Shown: positions 29,889-42,143, counted from the first letter of the stretch. The stretch is DNA of 64,000 bases from Bacillus safensis FO-36b (GCF_000691165.1 NZ_ASJD01000001.1:310001-374000); one strand, 5' to 3'. Notes: a model not told the origin generated them from the letters alone. Translations and numbers: made by a program.

Positions 29889-32525
29889 ATGAAAACTTTA
29901 ACTTCAGCTCAAGTACGTCAAATGTTTTTAGACTTTTTTAAAGAAAAAGGACATGCTGTAGAACCGAGTGCGTCACTTGTACCGCATGACGATCCGACAC
30001 TTTTATGGATCAACAGTGGGGTGGCAACATTAAAAAAATATTTTGATGGCCGCGTCGTACCTGACAATCCGCGTATTTGCAACGCGCAAAAATCGATTCG
30101 TACGAATGATATTGAAAATGTAGGGAAGACAGCACGCCATCACACTTTCTTTGAAATGCTTGGCAACTTCTCTATTGGTGACTATTTTAAAGAAGAGGCC
30201 ATTGAATGGGCGTGGGAATTCCTCACAAGTGAAGAGTGGATTGGTTTTGATCCGAATTTGTTATCTGTGACAGTCCACCCAGAGGACGAAGAAGCATATA
30301 TTCTTTGGAGAGATAAAATTGGTGTGCCTGAAGAACGTATTATTCGTCTTGAAGGAAACTTCTGGGATATTGGCGAGGGCCCAAGCGGACCAAATACAGA
30401 AATTTTCTATGATCGCGGTGAATCATACGGTGACGACATGAACGATCCAGAATTATATCCAGGCGGGGAAAACGAGCGTTATCTAGAAGTATGGAATCTT
30501 GTGTTCTCTGAATTCAACCATAATCCAGATGGATCATATACCCCACTGCCGAAGAAAAACATAGATACAGGGATGGGCCTTGAACGAATGGTATCTGTCA
30601 TTCAAAATGTGCCAACGAACTTCGATACAGACCTTTTCATGCCGATTATTCGTGCAGTCGAAACCATTTCTGGAGAAAGCTATGGTTTGGCGAAGGAAAA
30701 AGATACAGCATTTAAAGTCATTGCTGACCATATCCGGACAGTTGCCTTTGCTGTAAGCGACGGTGCGCTTCCTTCCAATGAAGGCCGCGGATATGTATTA
30801 AGACGTTTGCTGCGCCGCGCTGTGCGTTATGCAAAAACGATCCATATCCACCGTCCGTTTATGTATGATCTAGTGCCAGTTGTTGCTGAGATCATGAAGG
30901 ATTTCTACCCAGATGTACAAGCAAAAGAAGAATTTATTGCGAAAGTCATCAAAAACGAAGAAGAACGTTTCCACGAAACACTGAACGAAGGGTTAGCGAT
31001 TTTGTCAGAAGTGATCAAAAAAGAAAGAGACAAAGGCAGCTCACAAATTTCAGGTGAAGATGTATTTAAGCTGTATGACACGTATGGATTCCCTGTCGAG
31101 CTGACAGAAGAATACGCAGAAGATGAAAACATGACAGTTGATCGAGAAGGCTTCCAAGCGGAAATGGAGAAGCAGCGTGAACGGGCAAGAAATGCGAGAC
31201 AAGATGTCGGCAGTATGCAGGTTCAAGGCGGCGCTTTAGGCGATATTAAAGTGGAAAGTACCTTTGTTGGCTACGAAAATTTAACTGCGGAAACTCGCAT
31301 TATCGAACTGCTTCAAAATGGTGAACTTGTCTCTGAAGCACATGAAGGAGACACGGTGCAAATCTTGTTAGATGAAACACCTTTCTATGCGGAAAGCGGC
31401 GGACAAGTGGCTGATAAAGGGACACTAAAAAGTGCAGAAGCCATCATTGAGATCAAAGACGTGAAAAAAGCACCAAACGGTCAGCATGTCCATGAAGGAG
31501 TTGTCGTAAGCGGTACGGCTCAAAAAGGTCTCGAGGTCACTGCTGAAGTGGAATCAGCTCTTCGAAAAGGCATTGTGAAAAACCATACAGCGACACACCT
31601 TCTGCATCAGGCGCTGAAAGATGTATTAGGCAGCCACGTGAACCAAGCAGGGTCATTGGTGAATGAAAACAGACTTCGCTTTGATTTCTCTCACTTTGGA
31701 CAAGTGACGAAAGAAGAATTGTCTCAGATTGAAAAAATCGTGAACGAAAAGATTTGGGAAGGTATCTCAGTTGCTATTGATCTGAAACCAATTGCTGAAG
31801 CAAAAGAAATGGGTGCAATGGCGCTCTTTGGCGAGAAGTATGGCGATATTGTCCGTGTTGTCCAAGTGGGCGATTACAGCATCGAGCTATGCGGCGGCTG
31901 TCACGTGCAAAACACTGCGGAAATCGGTTTGTTTAAAATCGCGTCTGAGTCGGGTATTGGTGCTGGAACACGCCGTATTGAAGCTGTGACTGGAAAAGGT
32001 GCTTATGAAGAATTAAATGACCAGCTGGCGATTTTAGAGCAGGCAGCAAGCGAGCTGAAGTCAAATACGAAGGATGTACCAAAACGGATTGCTTCATTAC
32101 AGGCAGATTTAAAAGAGGTTCAAAGAGAAAACGAATCTCTCCTTGCGAAATTAAGCCAAGCAGAAGCAAGCTCTATTTTAGAGAAAGTGACAGAAGTTGG
32201 CGGAGTGAAAGTATTAACTGAAAAAGTAAACGCTAAAGACATGAACCATTTAAGAACAATGGTTGATGACTTAAAAGCTAAATTAGGATCAGCTGTCATC
32301 GTCCTGGGAGCCGTTCAAAACGGAAAAGTAAACATTTCAGCAGGAGTGACAAAAGACGTGATCGAAAAAGGTCTTCATGCAGGAAAGCTTGTGAAGCAGG
32401 CAGCTGAAATCTGCGGCGGAGGCGGAGGCGGACGTCCAGACATGGCACAAGCAGGCGGAAAACAACCAGAAAAGCTTGAAGAAGCACTGGCAACTGTCGA
32501 AGAATCTGTCAAATCCGTTTTATAA
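29889..32525 (+). CDS. alaS: Alanine-tRNA ligase
   Basis: This 878-aa class II synthetase has the catalytic core (residues 1-250), a tRNA-recognition helical region, an editing domain with the zinc motif [11 protein letters not shown] and CGGCH, and the C-terminal oligomerisation/C-Ala domain with a glycine-rich [16 protein letters not shown]. The ATG follows AAAGGGAGG. Expression is controlled by the Ala T-box immediately upstream. Full length and intact. Confidence 0.97.
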   Translation: MKTLTSAQVRQMFLDFFKEKGHAVEPSASLVPHDDPTLLWINSGVATLKKYFDGRVVPDNPRICNAQKSIRTNDIENVGKTARHHTFFEMLGNFSIGDYFKEEAIEWAWEFLTSEEWIGFDPNLLSVTVHPEDEEAYILWRDKIGVPEERIIRLEGNFWDIGEGPSGPNTEIFYDRGESYGDDMNDPELYPGGENERYLEVWNLVFSEFNHNPDGSYTPLPKKNIDTGMGLERMVSVIQNVPTNFDTDLFMPIIRAVETISGESYGLAKEKDTAFKVIADHIRTVAFAVSDGALPSNEGRGYVLRRLLRRAVRYAKTIHIHRPFMYDLVPVVAEIMKDFYPDVQAKEEFIAKVIKNEEERFHETLNEGLAILSEVIKKERDKGSSQISGEDVFKLYDTYGFPVELTEEYAEDENMTVDREGFQAEMEKQRERARNARQDVGSMQVQGGALGDIKVESTFVGYENLTAETRIIELLQNGELVSEAHEGDTVQILLDETPFYAESGGQVADKGTLKSAEAIIEIKDVKKAPNGQHVHEGVVVSGTAQKGLEVTAEVESALRKGIVKNHTATHLLHQALKDVLGSHVNQAGSLVNENRLRFDFSHFGQVTKEELSQIEKIVNEKIWEGISVAIDLKPIAEAKEMGAMALFGEKYGDIVRVVQVGDYSIELCGGCHVQNTAEIGLFKIASESGIGAGTRRIEAVTGKGAYEELNDQLAILEQAASELKSNTKDVPKRIASLQADLKEVQRENESLLAKLSQAEASSILEKVTEVGGVKVLTEKVNAKDMNHLRTMVDDLKAKLGSAVIVLGAVQNGKVNISAGVTKDVIEKGLHAGKLVKQAAEICGGGGGGRPDMAQAGGKQPEKLEEALATVEESVKSVL

Positions 32526-32614
32526 TCAGGCGATGTAGTGTAGAATAATGGTATTAGATGAGCGGTTAGAAAAAAGCTTGCTAGTAGAATGTTGGAAGAG
32601 AGGTGCAAGAAACA

Positions 32615-32881
32615 GTGAGTTCATTTGATAAGACAATGAAGTTTAACTTCTCTGATGATTCAGCTGAAACCAATGTGAATGAAGTGCTCATTACAGTTCA
32701 TGACGCACTCCAAGAAAAAGGATACAACCCGATCAATCAAATTGTCGGATACTTGCTGTCAGGCGACCCTGCTTATATTCCAAGACATCAGGATGCACGC
32801 AACCTAATTCGTAAACTAGAACGAGACGAATTAATTGAGGAATTGGTTAAATCGTACTTAGAGACACATAAAGAGGCGTAA
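32615..32881 (+). CDS. yrzL: IreB-family (UPF0297) protein YrzL
   Basis: An 88-aa conserved protein almost identical in type to B. subtilis YrzL; its relative IreB is a phosphorylation target of a Ser/Thr kinase in Enterococcus. GTG 32615 gives [19 protein letters not shown] and has GAGAGGTG 9 bp upstream; the GTG four codons earlier overlaps that site. It is followed at 3 bp by yrrK. Confidence 0.92.
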   Translation: MSSFDKTMKFNFSDDSAETNVNEVLITVHDALQEKGYNPINQIVGYLLSGDPAYIPRHQDARNLIRKLERDELIEELVKSYLETHKEA

Positions 32882-32884
32882 AAC

Positions 32885-33301
32885 ATGAGAATTCTGGGCT
32901 TAGATTTAGGCACGAAAACCCTTGGTGTTGCGATCAGTGATGAAATGGGATGGACAGCGCAAGGGATTGAAACCATTAAAATTGATGAAGCAGGCGGAGA
33001 CTTTGGTCTCAGCCGCCTGTCTGAGATCGTTGCAGAATACGGGGCAGATAAAATTGTACTTGGCTTTCCAAAAAATATGAACGGCACGGTCGGTCCTAGA
33101 GGCGAAGCCAGCCAATCATTTGCGAAAGTGCTAGAAAACACGTACAATGTTCCTGTTGTGCTTTGGGACGAGCGTCTGTCAACAATGGCAGCGGAAAAAA
33201 TGCTCATCTCTGCAGATGTGAGCAGACAAAAGCGTAAAAAAGTCATTGATAAAATGGCGGCTGTTATGATCCTGCAAGGATATTTAGACAGCTTAAATTA
33301 A
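32885..33301 (+). CDS. yrrK: YqgF/RuvX family resolvase-like nuclease
   Basis: This 138-aa RNase H-fold protein begins with the family motif [18 protein letters not shown]. It carries the [10 protein letters not shown] and [11 protein letters not shown] motifs with acidic catalytic residues. The family is annotated as putative Holliday junction resolvase and also as acting in 16S rRNA maturation; the sequence does not decide. It lies in the yrzL-yrrK-yrzB operon. Confidence 0.93.
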   Translation: MRILGLDLGTKTLGVAISDEMGWTAQGIETIKIDEAGGDFGLSRLSEIVAEYGADKIVLGFPKNMNGTVGPRGEASQSFAKVLENTYNVPVVLWDERLSTMAAEKMLISADVSRQKRKKVIDKMAAVMILQGYLDSLN

Positions 33302-33316
33302 AATGAGGTGAATCAA

Positions 33317-33598
33317 ATGGAACACGGAGAAAAGCAAATTACAATCGTTGATGATAATGGAAATGAACAGCTTTGCGAAGTACTATTTACTTTTGAAAGC
33401 GACCATTTTAACAAATCTTATGTCCTTTACTACCCAATTTCTGAGCAAGACAATGAGGAAATTGAAATTCATGCATCAAGTTTTACACCGAACGAAGACG
33501 GTGAAGATGGCGAGCTAGAGCCGATTGAAACGGATGAAGAATGGGACATGATTGAAGAAACGTTAAATACGTTCTTAGATCAAGAAGACGAAGAATAG
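33317..33598 (+). CDS. yrzB: DUF1292 protein YrzB
   Basis: A 93-aa acidic protein of the UPF0473/DUF1292 family, rich in Glu and Asp, with no catalytic motif visible. The ATG at 33317 follows GAGGTGAATCAA. It closes the alaS-yrzL-yrrK-yrzB group and is followed by a terminator. Confidence 0.9.
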   Translation: MEHGEKQITIVDDNGNEQLCEVLFTFESDHFNKSYVLYYPISEQDNEEIEIHASSFTPNEDGEDGELEPIETDEEWDMIEETLNTFLDQEDEE

Positions 33599-33606
33599 AA
33601 CAAATA

Positions 33607-33655
33607 AAAGGCCTGTGAACAGATCTTCTTGATCTTTCTTCACAGGTCTTTTTTT
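33607..33655 (+). terminator. Terminator after yrzB
   Basis: GGCCTGTGAA / TTCACAGGTC hairpin with seven T. Confidence 0.8.
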
Positions 33656-33664
33656 ACGATTAAT

Positions 33665-33717
33665 ATGTTAACTTTATTTTATTTTATGTTGACATAATGA
33701 ATTGTACCTTTTACTCT
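33665..33717 (+). promoter_or_regulatory. BirA operator overlapping the yhfUTS-like promoter
   Basis: ATGTTAAC (33665-33672), a 15-bp AT-rich spacer and GTTGACAT (33688-33695) form a dyad that matches in 7 of 8 positions. This is the form known for BirA biotin operators in Firmicutes. The right half contains TTGACA (33689-33694), a -35 box with TACTCT (33712-33717) 17 bp downstream. BirA-biotinyl-AMP binding would block RNA polymerase. Confidence 0.8.
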
Positions 33718-33752
33718 GTTTTTAACAATAAATTGAGTGAGGGGCATGGAGA

Positions 33753-34319
33753 TTGAAAATACAAGATATGATGCAAATAGCGTTAATGACAGCGGTCATC
33801 GGGATGTTAGGCTTAATTCCGCCGATTTTACTTACATTTACACCTGTACCGATTACATTGCAAACCGCAGGTCTTTTGCTTGCTGGCGGGCTGTTAAAGC
33901 CTAAACAAGCACTAATCAGTTTATGTCTTTTTCTTTTGGTTGTGGCAGCAGGCGCACCTCTTTTGTCAGGCGGGAGAGGCGGGATAGGGGTCTTTTTTGG
34001 TCCAAGCGGTGGTTTTCTTCTTGCTTATCCTGTTGCTGCCTTCATGATCAGCTTATGGGTGAACCGGCTGAAAAAAGTAACCGCACTGCGTCTTTTTGTG
34101 ATCTATGCGGTTTGCAGTATTGTGATTTTGTATATGTGCGGCATCCCCTTTCAAGCCATGATGATGCATATGAAGGTCTCGCAGGCGGCTTTCCTTAGTT
34201 TGATTTATCTTCCAGGTGATCTCATCAAAGCGGGAATGTGTGCTGTCTTTACGGTCAAAATCATACAGGCCCTGTCATATCGAAAAAGGGATCTGCATAA
34301 AGGGAGGCGTGCAGTTTGA
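33753..34319 (+). CDS. bioYB: BioY-type biotin transporter (YhfU)
   Basis: This 188-aa membrane protein is the biotin-binding S component of an ECF transporter. It has five to six helices and the BioY signature stretches TFTPVPITLQTAGLLLAG and SGGRGGIGVFFGPSGGF. The TTG start has GAGGGG 8 bp upstream. Its stop overlaps the start of the ligase gene by 4 bp. The BirA dyad upstream supports the biotin assignment. Confidence 0.9.
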   Translation: MKIQDMMQIALMTAVIGMLGLIPPILLTFTPVPITLQTAGLLLAGGLLKPKQALISLCLFLLVVAAGAPLLSGGRGGIGVFFGPSGGFLLAYPVAAFMISLWVNRLKKVTALRLFVIYAVCSIVILYMCGIPFQAMMMHMKVSQAAFLSLIYLPGDLIKAGMCAVFTVKIIQALSYRKRDLHKGRRAV

Positions 34320-35779
34320 ACAGAATAACGGAAAGCTATGCAGTACATGCAGAAATGAAACCAGATCAGATTGCCATCATAGATGAGCAAGAAAGCATTA
34401 CATATCAAGATTGGTATGAACGTGTGCAGAGATCAGCACAGTGGTTACAAGGAACGGTTCATCAGCAAAAAAGAATCGCTTTTTTATTATCAAATGGTGC
34501 TTCTTTTTTGCAAATATTTGCGGGCGCTGCTTATGCAGGATGGACAGCCGTTCCGCTTGATCCGAGATGGAGTCATGAAGAATGTGTCGAAAAGCTCCAG
34601 TTAAGTGAGGCGGATCTCGCCATTATAGAGGATCGATTGATAAAGAGATTTGAACAGGGAAGCGTGGACATGCCGCTTCTTTCTTTATCTGAATGGAAGG
34701 AAAGAATGAGCCTTCTCACAGACAGTCCATATAACAGCTGCGATACCGAGAAGGATCCTGTCTTTTATATGGGGTTTACGTCAGGATCAACGGGCTCACC
34801 GAAAGCCTTTATTAGGCGTCAGCAGTCTTGGATCGAGAGCTTTCGAACGACCACTGCTTCATTTGGAATCACTCATCAAGATCATGCTCTTATATTAGGT
34901 ACACTCTTATCCTCTCACTTTTTATATGGTGCCATCAGTACATTATATTTTGGCGGCACAGTGACGCTTTTAGAAAAATTTGTGCCAGTAAAAGCGAAGA
35001 AAGCCTTAGAGACAGGTGATATCACCGTGATGTATACTGTCCCGACAATGACAGAAACGTTACTGCAAATCGATGCTTTTAGAGAAGACAATCCGCTTCT
35101 TGTCATGTCATCGGGAGCAGATTGGAGCGTCTCTTCAAAAGAACAGCTCGTGACCAACTATCCACATGTCACTTTTTTTGATTTTTATGGCACATCAGAG
35201 TTAAGTTTTGTCTCTTATTTGTCTTCAAATGACTTTATGCAAAAACCTTCTTCTGTTGGACGGCCTTTCTCCTCCATTCAAGTAGAAGTAAGGCGGCCCG
35301 ATCAATCTGTCTGTCAGCCAAATGAAACAGGGAGAATTTATGTAAAGAGCCCAATGACGTTTTCAGGATACTTGCATGAGCAGAAACCGCCGGAGGAGTG
35401 GCTGACAGTTTACGATATGGGATGGCTGGATGAAGACGGTTATCTGTATATGTGCGGTCGTGAGAATGGCATGATTGTCTATGGAGGACTAAATATTTTC
35501 CCAGAGGAAATTGAGCGTGTGCTAAATGAACAGCCAGAGGTCAAACGGTCGATTGTGGTTGGCGTTCCTGACCCATATTGGGGTGAAATCCCTGTTGCCA
35601 TATTGGAGCAAGTGCCGCAAATAAAGGCGGTTCAACAAGCTGTTAAAGAAAAGCTGGCGGCATACAAGGTACCAAAAAAATGGCTTGTGATTGATCAAAT
35701 GATTGCAACATCCGGCGGAAAAATAGCCCGTGCGAGCATGAAAAAGTGGGCGGAGGAGCAATTGTCATGCAAGCAGTGA
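34316..35779 (+). CDS. yhfT: AMP-forming acyl-CoA ligase (YhfT)
   Basis: This 487-aa ANL-superfamily enzyme activates a carboxylic acid as its CoA thioester. Motifs are the P-loop FTSGSTGSPKAF (about residues 156-167), FYGTSE, the MGWLDEDGYLYMCGR hinge region and the catalytic lysine near GGKIAR at the C-terminus. It lies between a biotin transporter and a thiolase under a BirA site, so a pimelate or fatty-acid precursor role for biotin supply is plausible but not shown. TTG start, overlapping the bioY stop. Confidence 0.85.
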   Translation: MNRITESYAVHAEMKPDQIAIIDEQESITYQDWYERVQRSAQWLQGTVHQQKRIAFLLSNGASFLQIFAGAAYAGWTAVPLDPRWSHEECVEKLQLSEADLAIIEDRLIKRFEQGSVDMPLLSLSEWKERMSLLTDSPYNSCDTEKDPVFYMGFTSGSTGSPKAFIRRQQSWIESFRTTTASFGITHQDHALILGTLLSSHFLYGAISTLYFGGTVTLLEKFVPVKAKKALETGDITVMYTVPTMTETLLQIDAFREDNPLLVMSSGADWSVSSKEQLVTNYPHVTFFDFYGTSELSFVSYLSSNDFMQKPSSVGRPFSSIQVEVRRPDQSVCQPNETGRIYVKSPMTFSGYLHEQKPPEEWLTVYDMGWLDEDGYLYMCGRENGMIVYGGLNIFPEEIERVLNEQPEVKRSIVVGVPDPYWGEIPVAILEQVPQIKAVQQAVKEKLAAYKVPKKWLVIDQMIATSGGKIARASMKKWAEEQLSCKQ

Positions 35780-36855
35780 TCGTAGAAGCAAAACGAACAC
35801 CCTTCGGTGACAAAAATGGGATGCTGAAAAATTATCGCCCAGAGCAATTAGCCGCTCCCCTTATTCGGCATTTGTCTCAGATGAGGACACCGGATGACGT
35901 CATATTAGGCAATGTCGTCGGAGGCGGTGGAAATATGGCCCGTCTGTCCTCCTTAGAAGCAGGTCTTCCTTTACACGTTCCCGGTATGACAATTGACAGG
36001 CAGTGTGCCTCGGGTCTTGAAGCGATCCGAACAGCTTGCGTCATGGTTCAATCGGGGGAGGGCACGATGTATATCGCTGGCGGGACTGAGAGCATTTCCA
36101 GATCACCAATGAAAGAGAGAGCCCGCTTTTCACCGGAGCGGATAGGAGATCCGCATATGGGAGAAGCAGCTGAGCTGACCGCGTCGGCATTTTCTGTCAC
36201 GAGAAAAGAACAAGATGACTATGCCCTTTTAAGCTGGGAAAGAAGTTTAGCAGCATTCACACATGGTACATATTCAGAAGAAATCGTTTCGATTGACGGG
36301 ATGAACATAGATGAAGCGGCTGCTAAAATAAGACCAATGGCAAAGCTGATCAAGCGGGCAAAGCCTGTATTTTTACCGGGAAAAGGAACTGTGACCGCCG
36401 CCAATAGCTGTAAGGAAGCAGACGGAGCAGCCGCCGTCGTTGTGATGGAAAGATCGCTAGCGGAAGCAAGTGGATATAAGGTGATGCTACGGTATGCCGG
36501 AAGTGCTGTGACAGCGATACATCCTCATTTTCCAGCTGCTTCACCAATTGATGCGATCAAGAAGCTTTTACATCAAGAGAACATCAAGGCAGAGGAAGTA
36601 ACGTTATTTGAAATCAATGAAGCGTTTGCGCTGAAAGCTGCACTTATTGCCCGGACGCTGGGGATACCATATGACCGGATCAATAGAAGAGGCGGTGCAC
36701 TTTGCCTTGGGCATCCTTACAGCGCGTCAGGAGCTGCTATGATGGTGAGATTATTTTATGAAGGGCGCGCCTTACCGAATGGAAGCTATGTCATGGCTGC
36801 TATTGGAAGCGGTGGCGGCATTGGTTTAGCCGTGTTATGTCAAGTTCTGTCATGA
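35767..36855 (+). CDS. yhfS: Acetyl-CoA acyltransferase (thiolase) YhfS
   Basis: A 362-aa thiolase-fold enzyme with the nucleophile in DRQCASGLEAI (Cys about residue 80), and the C-terminal motifs FEINEAFALKA, GGALCLGHPYSASGA and AIGSGGGIGLAVL. It forms or cleaves the carbon bond of 3-ketoacyl-CoA. The ATG at 35767 lies inside the ligase gene end, with GGAGGAG upstream, so translation is coupled. Third gene of the BirA-type operon. Confidence 0.88.
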   Translation: MQAVIVEAKRTPFGDKNGMLKNYRPEQLAAPLIRHLSQMRTPDDVILGNVVGGGGNMARLSSLEAGLPLHVPGMTIDRQCASGLEAIRTACVMVQSGEGTMYIAGGTESISRSPMKERARFSPERIGDPHMGEAAELTASAFSVTRKEQDDYALLSWERSLAAFTHGTYSEEIVSIDGMNIDEAAAKIRPMAKLIKRAKPVFLPGKGTVTAANSCKEADGAAAVVVMERSLAEASGYKVMLRYAGSAVTAIHPHFPAASPIDAIKKLLHQENIKAEEVTLFEINEAFALKAALIARTLGIPYDRINRRGGALCLGHPYSASGAAMMVRLFYEGRALPNGSYVMAAIGSGGGIGLAVLCQVLS

Positions 36856-36872
36856 CATGCATAAGCAAGGAA

Positions 36873-36901
36873 TTGCCGAACTCCGTCGAATCATGTACTA
36901 T
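36873..36901 (+). promoter_or_regulatory. Promoter for mltG
   Basis: TTGCCG (36873-36878) and TACTAT (36896-36901), 17 bp apart, 28 bp before the mltG start. Confidence 0.6.
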
Positions 36902-36928
36902 AAAAGCTAGATGTGAGGAGGGCCATGC

Positions 36929-38011
36929 ATGTTTTCAGAACAAAAGAAACGACCATTCTTCAAAAGAAAAATGGGGATCGTCCTGTTATCTGTCCTTGCT
37001 GTCATCATCATTGCAGCATTATCAGGCTTTTTATATGTTAAATCAGCACTCGGACCGGTCGATCAAAAAAGTAAACAAACCATCAATATTCATATTCCAA
37101 ACGGGACATCTGTCCGCGAAATTGCAGGCATTTTAAAAGATAATGGGCTCATTTCGAATGACACGATTTTCACTTATTATGCAAAATACAAAAAAGCGTC
37201 CGGCTTTAAAGCAGGATATTTTCATTTAAAACAAACAATGGACGCAGACACACTGATTAAAAAGCTGACATCTGGCGGGACAGATTACGCCTTTCAGCTA
37301 GTGATTCCTGAGGGAAGACAGCTGTCTGATATTGCAGCCATTATTGCAAATCAGACGAATTTTTCAGCGAATGAAGTTGAAGCGAAGCTGGATGATCCTG
37401 ATTTTATTCAAACACTAATGAAAAAATATCCGAAAACCGTGACATCACAGGTGAATAGAAAACAGGTGAAACATCCGTTGGAGGGTTATTTATTCCCTGC
37501 TACGTATCCATTTTATCGTGAGGATGAATCGCTCGAAACGATCATTGAAACGATGATTAAACAAACAGATCAATACGTGAAAACGTATGAAAAAGACATG
37601 AAAAAAAGAAACATGTCCATACATGATGTGTTAACGATGGCATCACTGATTGAAATGGAAGCAACAGAAAAGACAGATCGGGCAAAAATCTCAAGTGTAT
37701 TCTATAACCGGTTGAAAAAGGACATGCCGCTTCAAACTGATCCAACCGTTCTTTATGCACTTGGTGAGCATAAATCCCGCGTGTATTACAAAGACCTAAA
37801 AGTGAAATCTCCTTATAACACGTATAACAACAAAGGGCTGCCGCCTGGACCTATTGCAAATGCTGGTGAATCTTCTTGGAAAGCCGCACTGCATCCAGAG
37901 AAAACGGATTACGTTTACTTCCTTGCGAAGAAAAATGGAGAGGTCGTATTTACGAAAACGTTAAATGAGCATAATAAAGCAAAAGCGAAATACATCACAG
38001 GCAGCAATTAA
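36929..38011 (+). CDS. mltG: Endolytic murein transglycosylase MltG (YrrL)
   Basis: A 360-aa membrane-anchored YceG-like enzyme that cuts nascent peptidoglycan glycan strands. One N-terminal membrane helix (residues about 15-35) is followed by a LysM-like subdomain (IPNGTSVREIAGIL) and the catalytic domain with MASLIEMEATEKTDRAKISS (catalytic Glu) and LQTDPTVLYALG, ending with the PGPIANAGESSWKAALHP motif. GAGGAGG precedes the ATG. Own promoter upstream. Confidence 0.95.
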   Translation: MFSEQKKRPFFKRKMGIVLLSVLAVIIIAALSGFLYVKSALGPVDQKSKQTINIHIPNGTSVREIAGILKDNGLISNDTIFTYYAKYKKASGFKAGYFHLKQTMDADTLIKKLTSGGTDYAFQLVIPEGRQLSDIAAIIANQTNFSANEVEAKLDDPDFIQTLMKKYPKTVTSQVNRKQVKHPLEGYLFPATYPFYREDESLETIIETMIKQTDQYVKTYEKDMKKRNMSIHDVLTMASLIEMEATEKTDRAKISSVFYNRLKKDMPLQTDPTVLYALGEHKSRVYYKDLKVKSPYNTYNNKGLPPGPIANAGESSWKAALHPEKTDYVYFLAKKNGEVVFTKTLNEHNKAKAKYITGSN

Positions 38012-38027
38012 TGTACAAGTGAATCGA

Positions 38028-38068
38028 AAAAGACTGTAGACAATACGAGATTGCCTGCAGTTTTTTTC
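38028..38068 (+). terminator. Terminator after mltG
   Basis: AGACTGTAGACAAT / ATTGCCTGCAGT imperfect hairpin with seven T. Confidence 0.75.
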
Positions 38069-38117
38069 GTTGGAATCTCCATTTTATAGGTTCGCAATTG
38101 CCACTTCTTTGTGGTAA

Positions 38118-39814
<1,697 letters not shown>

Positions 39815-39834
39815 GATAAGAGGAGGCAGAGGAA

Positions 39835-41103
39835 ATGGCATTATTGAAAGATGGTATTTCTGAAATGATTGATGGGAAACGTGTCATTACAAAAAAACCA
39901 GAACTGCTTGCACCCGCAGGAAACTTGGAAAAGCTGAAAATTGCTGTACATTACGGAGCTGACGCTGTTTTTATTGGCGGGAAAGAATTTGGACTTCGCT
40001 CAAATGCAGATAACTTTTCAATTGAAGAAATGGCAGAAGGTGTCGCATTTGCAAACAAATATGGTGCACGCATTTATGTGACAACAAATATCTTCGCCCA
40101 CAATGAAAACATGGACGGGCTGGAGGAATACCTTCAAGGGATCGAAGGCGCTGGGGTAGCAGGCATTATTGTAGCTGATCCATTGATCATTGAAACATGT
40201 AAACGTGTTGCACCGAAGCTTGAAGTCCATTTAAGCACACAGCAATCTCTTTCAAATTGGAAAGCTGTTCAGTTTTGGAAGGAAGAAGGGCTTGAGCGTG
40301 TGGTGCTCGCACGTGAAACTAGTGCGCTAGAAATTAGAGAAATGAAAGAAAAGGTCGATATTGAAATCGAAACATTCATTCACGGTGCGATGTGTATCGC
40401 ATACTCTGGTCGCTGCGTGCTCAGTAACCATATGACGGCAAGAGATTCTAACCGCGGAGGCTGCTGCCAGTCCTGCCGCTGGGATTATGATCTTTATAAA
40501 CTAGAAGGTTCTGAGGAAGCGCCTTTATTTGGTGAGGAAGATGCGCCATTTGCAATGAGTCCAAAAGATTTGAAGCTTGTTGAATCCATTCCTCAAATGA
40601 TCGAAATGGGAATTGACAGCTTAAAAATCGAAGGACGGATGAAATCCATTCATTATGTTGCCACTGTTGTAAGTGTATACCGCAAAGTCATTGATGCGTA
40701 TTGTGCAGATCCAGACAATTTTGTCATTCAGCAGGAATGGTTAGATGAATTAGATAAATGCGCAAACCGTGACACAGCACCAGCCTTTTTCGAAGGCGTA
40801 CCAGGAACAGATGAACAAATGTTTGGCATCCATGGAAAGAAAACGACATTTGATTTCGCAGGTCTTGTTCTTCATTATGATGAAAAAGAACAAATCGTGA
40901 CATTGCAGCAGCGTAACTTCTTTAAGCAAGGCGACGAAGTCGAATTCTTCGGACCAGAAATTGAGAATTTCACATGCAAAATTGAAACGATTTGGGATGA
41001 AAAAGGAAATGAACTAGATGCTGCTCGTCATCCGCTGCAAATCGTCAAATTCAAGCTTGATCAAAAAGTATACCCTAGCAACATGATGAGAAAGGGGAAA
41101 TAA
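39835..41103 (+). CDS. yrrO: Peptidase U32-family tRNA hydroxylation protein (TrhP2, YrrO)
   Basis: A 422-aa U32-family protein, longer than YrrN by a C-terminal beta-barrel extension (about 330-422). The cysteine cluster typical of the iron-sulfur type is seen in [26 protein letters not shown] and [20 protein letters not shown] is present. It lies 20 bp after yrrN with an AAGAGGAGG site and 7 bp before udk. Confidence 0.92.
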   Translation: MALLKDGISEMIDGKRVITKKPELLAPAGNLEKLKIAVHYGADAVFIGGKEFGLRSNADNFSIEEMAEGVAFANKYGARIYVTTNIFAHNENMDGLEEYLQGIEGAGVAGIIVADPLIIETCKRVAPKLEVHLSTQQSLSNWKAVQFWKEEGLERVVLARETSALEIREMKEKVDIEIETFIHGAMCIAYSGRCVLSNHMTARDSNRGGCCQSCRWDYDLYKLEGSEEAPLFGEEDAPFAMSPKDLKLVESIPQMIEMGIDSLKIEGRMKSIHYVATVVSVYRKVIDAYCADPDNFVIQQEWLDELDKCANRDTAPAFFEGVPGTDEQMFGIHGKKTTFDFAGLVLHYDEKEQIVTLQQRNFFKQGDEVEFFGPEIENFTCKIETIWDEKGNELDAARHPLQIVKFKLDQKVYPSNMMRKGK

Positions 41104-41110
41104 CAGCCAC

Positions 41111-41743
41111 ATGAGGAGTAAACCAGTTGTCATTGGTATTGCTGGCGGCTCGGGTTCAGGTAAAACGAGCGTCACCAATTCAATCTATGAAAAATTTAAA
41201 GGACATTCCATCCTCATGCTTCAGCAAGATTTATATTACAAAAATCAAAGTCATATGCCATTTGAAGAGCGCCTGCTCACGAACTATGATCATCCGCTTG
41301 CATTCGACAATGACCTGATGTTTGAGCATTTGGAACAGCTCTTAAGGTACGAATCCATTGAAAAACCAATATATGATTTTAAACTAAACACACGTTCAGA
41401 AGAGACGGTTCATGTTGAGCCGAAGGATGTCATCATCGTTGAAGGTATCTTTGCACTCGAAGACGAACGTTTGAGAGACTTAATGGATATTAAACTGTAT
41501 GTTGATACAGATGCAGACCTTCGCATCATCCGCCGCATTTTACGCGATACGAAGGAAAGAGGCCGGTCGATCGATTCTGTGATTGAACAATATGTATCTG
41601 TTGTCAGACCGATGCATAATCAATTCATTGAACCGACAAAGCGATACGCCGATATCATCATCCCAGAAGGCGGCCAAAACCATGTGGCGATAGACTTAAT
41701 GGTGACAAAAATTCAAACGATTCTTCAAAACCGAGCAGAGTAA
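41111..41743 (+). CDS. udk: Uridine kinase
   Basis: This 210-aa enzyme phosphorylates uridine and cytidine in pyrimidine salvage. The P-loop [12 protein letters not shown] lies at about residues 9-20, and the family motifs [10 protein letters not shown] and [15 protein letters not shown] are present. ATGAGGAG surrounds the start. Last gene of the trmR-yrrN-yrrO-udk group, closed by a strong terminator. Confidence 0.95.
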   Translation: MRSKPVVIGIAGGSGSGKTSVTNSIYEKFKGHSILMLQQDLYYKNQSHMPFEERLLTNYDHPLAFDNDLMFEHLEQLLRYESIEKPIYDFKLNTRSEETVHVEPKDVIIVEGIFALEDERLRDLMDIKLYVDTDADLRIIRRILRDTKERGRSIDSVIEQYVSVVRPMHNQFIEPTKRYADIIIPEGGQNHVAIDLMVTKIQTILQNRAE

Positions 41744-41754
41744 ATGGTGGAGAA

Positions 41755-41787
41755 GAAAAAGACCTTTACATTGTAAAGGTCTTTTCA
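41755..41787. terminator. Bidirectional terminator after udk
   Basis: AAAAGACCTTTAC / GTAAAGGTCTTTT with a 3-nt loop. It separates udk from the convergent small secreted protein gene. Confidence 0.9.
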
Positions 41788-41795
41788 GCATCATA

Positions 41796-42143
41796 TTAAT
41801 AAACAGTCACGAAAACTTGTCCTAAGACAGACGTCCCTTTATAAAGAGTGATAGTGGCTTTGCCAGGTGAATGAGCGGTCACTATTCCGTTAGAGCTAAC
41901 AGAAGCTACACTCTGTTTATCTGTCCAATAACGTGTAGCTGCAGAATTATAGACCGAGTATTGCTCACCAACTCTTAAAGATACACTGTAATCTTGAATC
42001 GAAATCACATCTAAAGTTTGAAATCCAGAAGAGCTGCTATTGACTGTGAAATCCGCTGTTTCTTTGGCTGAAGCCATGCCCATTAGTGAAAAAGATAAGG
42101 TAGAGATGGATAGAACAGAAACAATTGTTTTCTTCATGTTCAT
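41796..42143 (-). CDS. Small secreted protein with one Big_2-like Ig domain
   Basis: A 115-aa protein with a signal peptide (MNMKKTIVSVLSISTLSFSL..., cleavage after ASA near residue 26). A single bacterial Ig-like module follows: SVSLRVGEQYSVYN, KQSVASVSSNGIVTAHSPGKATIT and a C-terminal VFVTVY strand, the pattern of Big_2 domains. No cell-wall anchor or membrane anchor is seen, so it is probably released or held non-covalently. GGGAG lies 8 bp before the ATG. I do not know a B. subtilis equivalent here; it looks like an accessory gene in a core neighbourhood. Confidence 0.75.
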   Translation of the reverse strand: MNMKKTIVSVLSISTLSFSLMGMASAKETADFTVNSSSSGFQTLDVISIQDYSVSLRVGEQYSVYNSAATRYWTDKQSVASVSSNGIVTAHSPGKATITLYKGTSVLGQVFVTVY

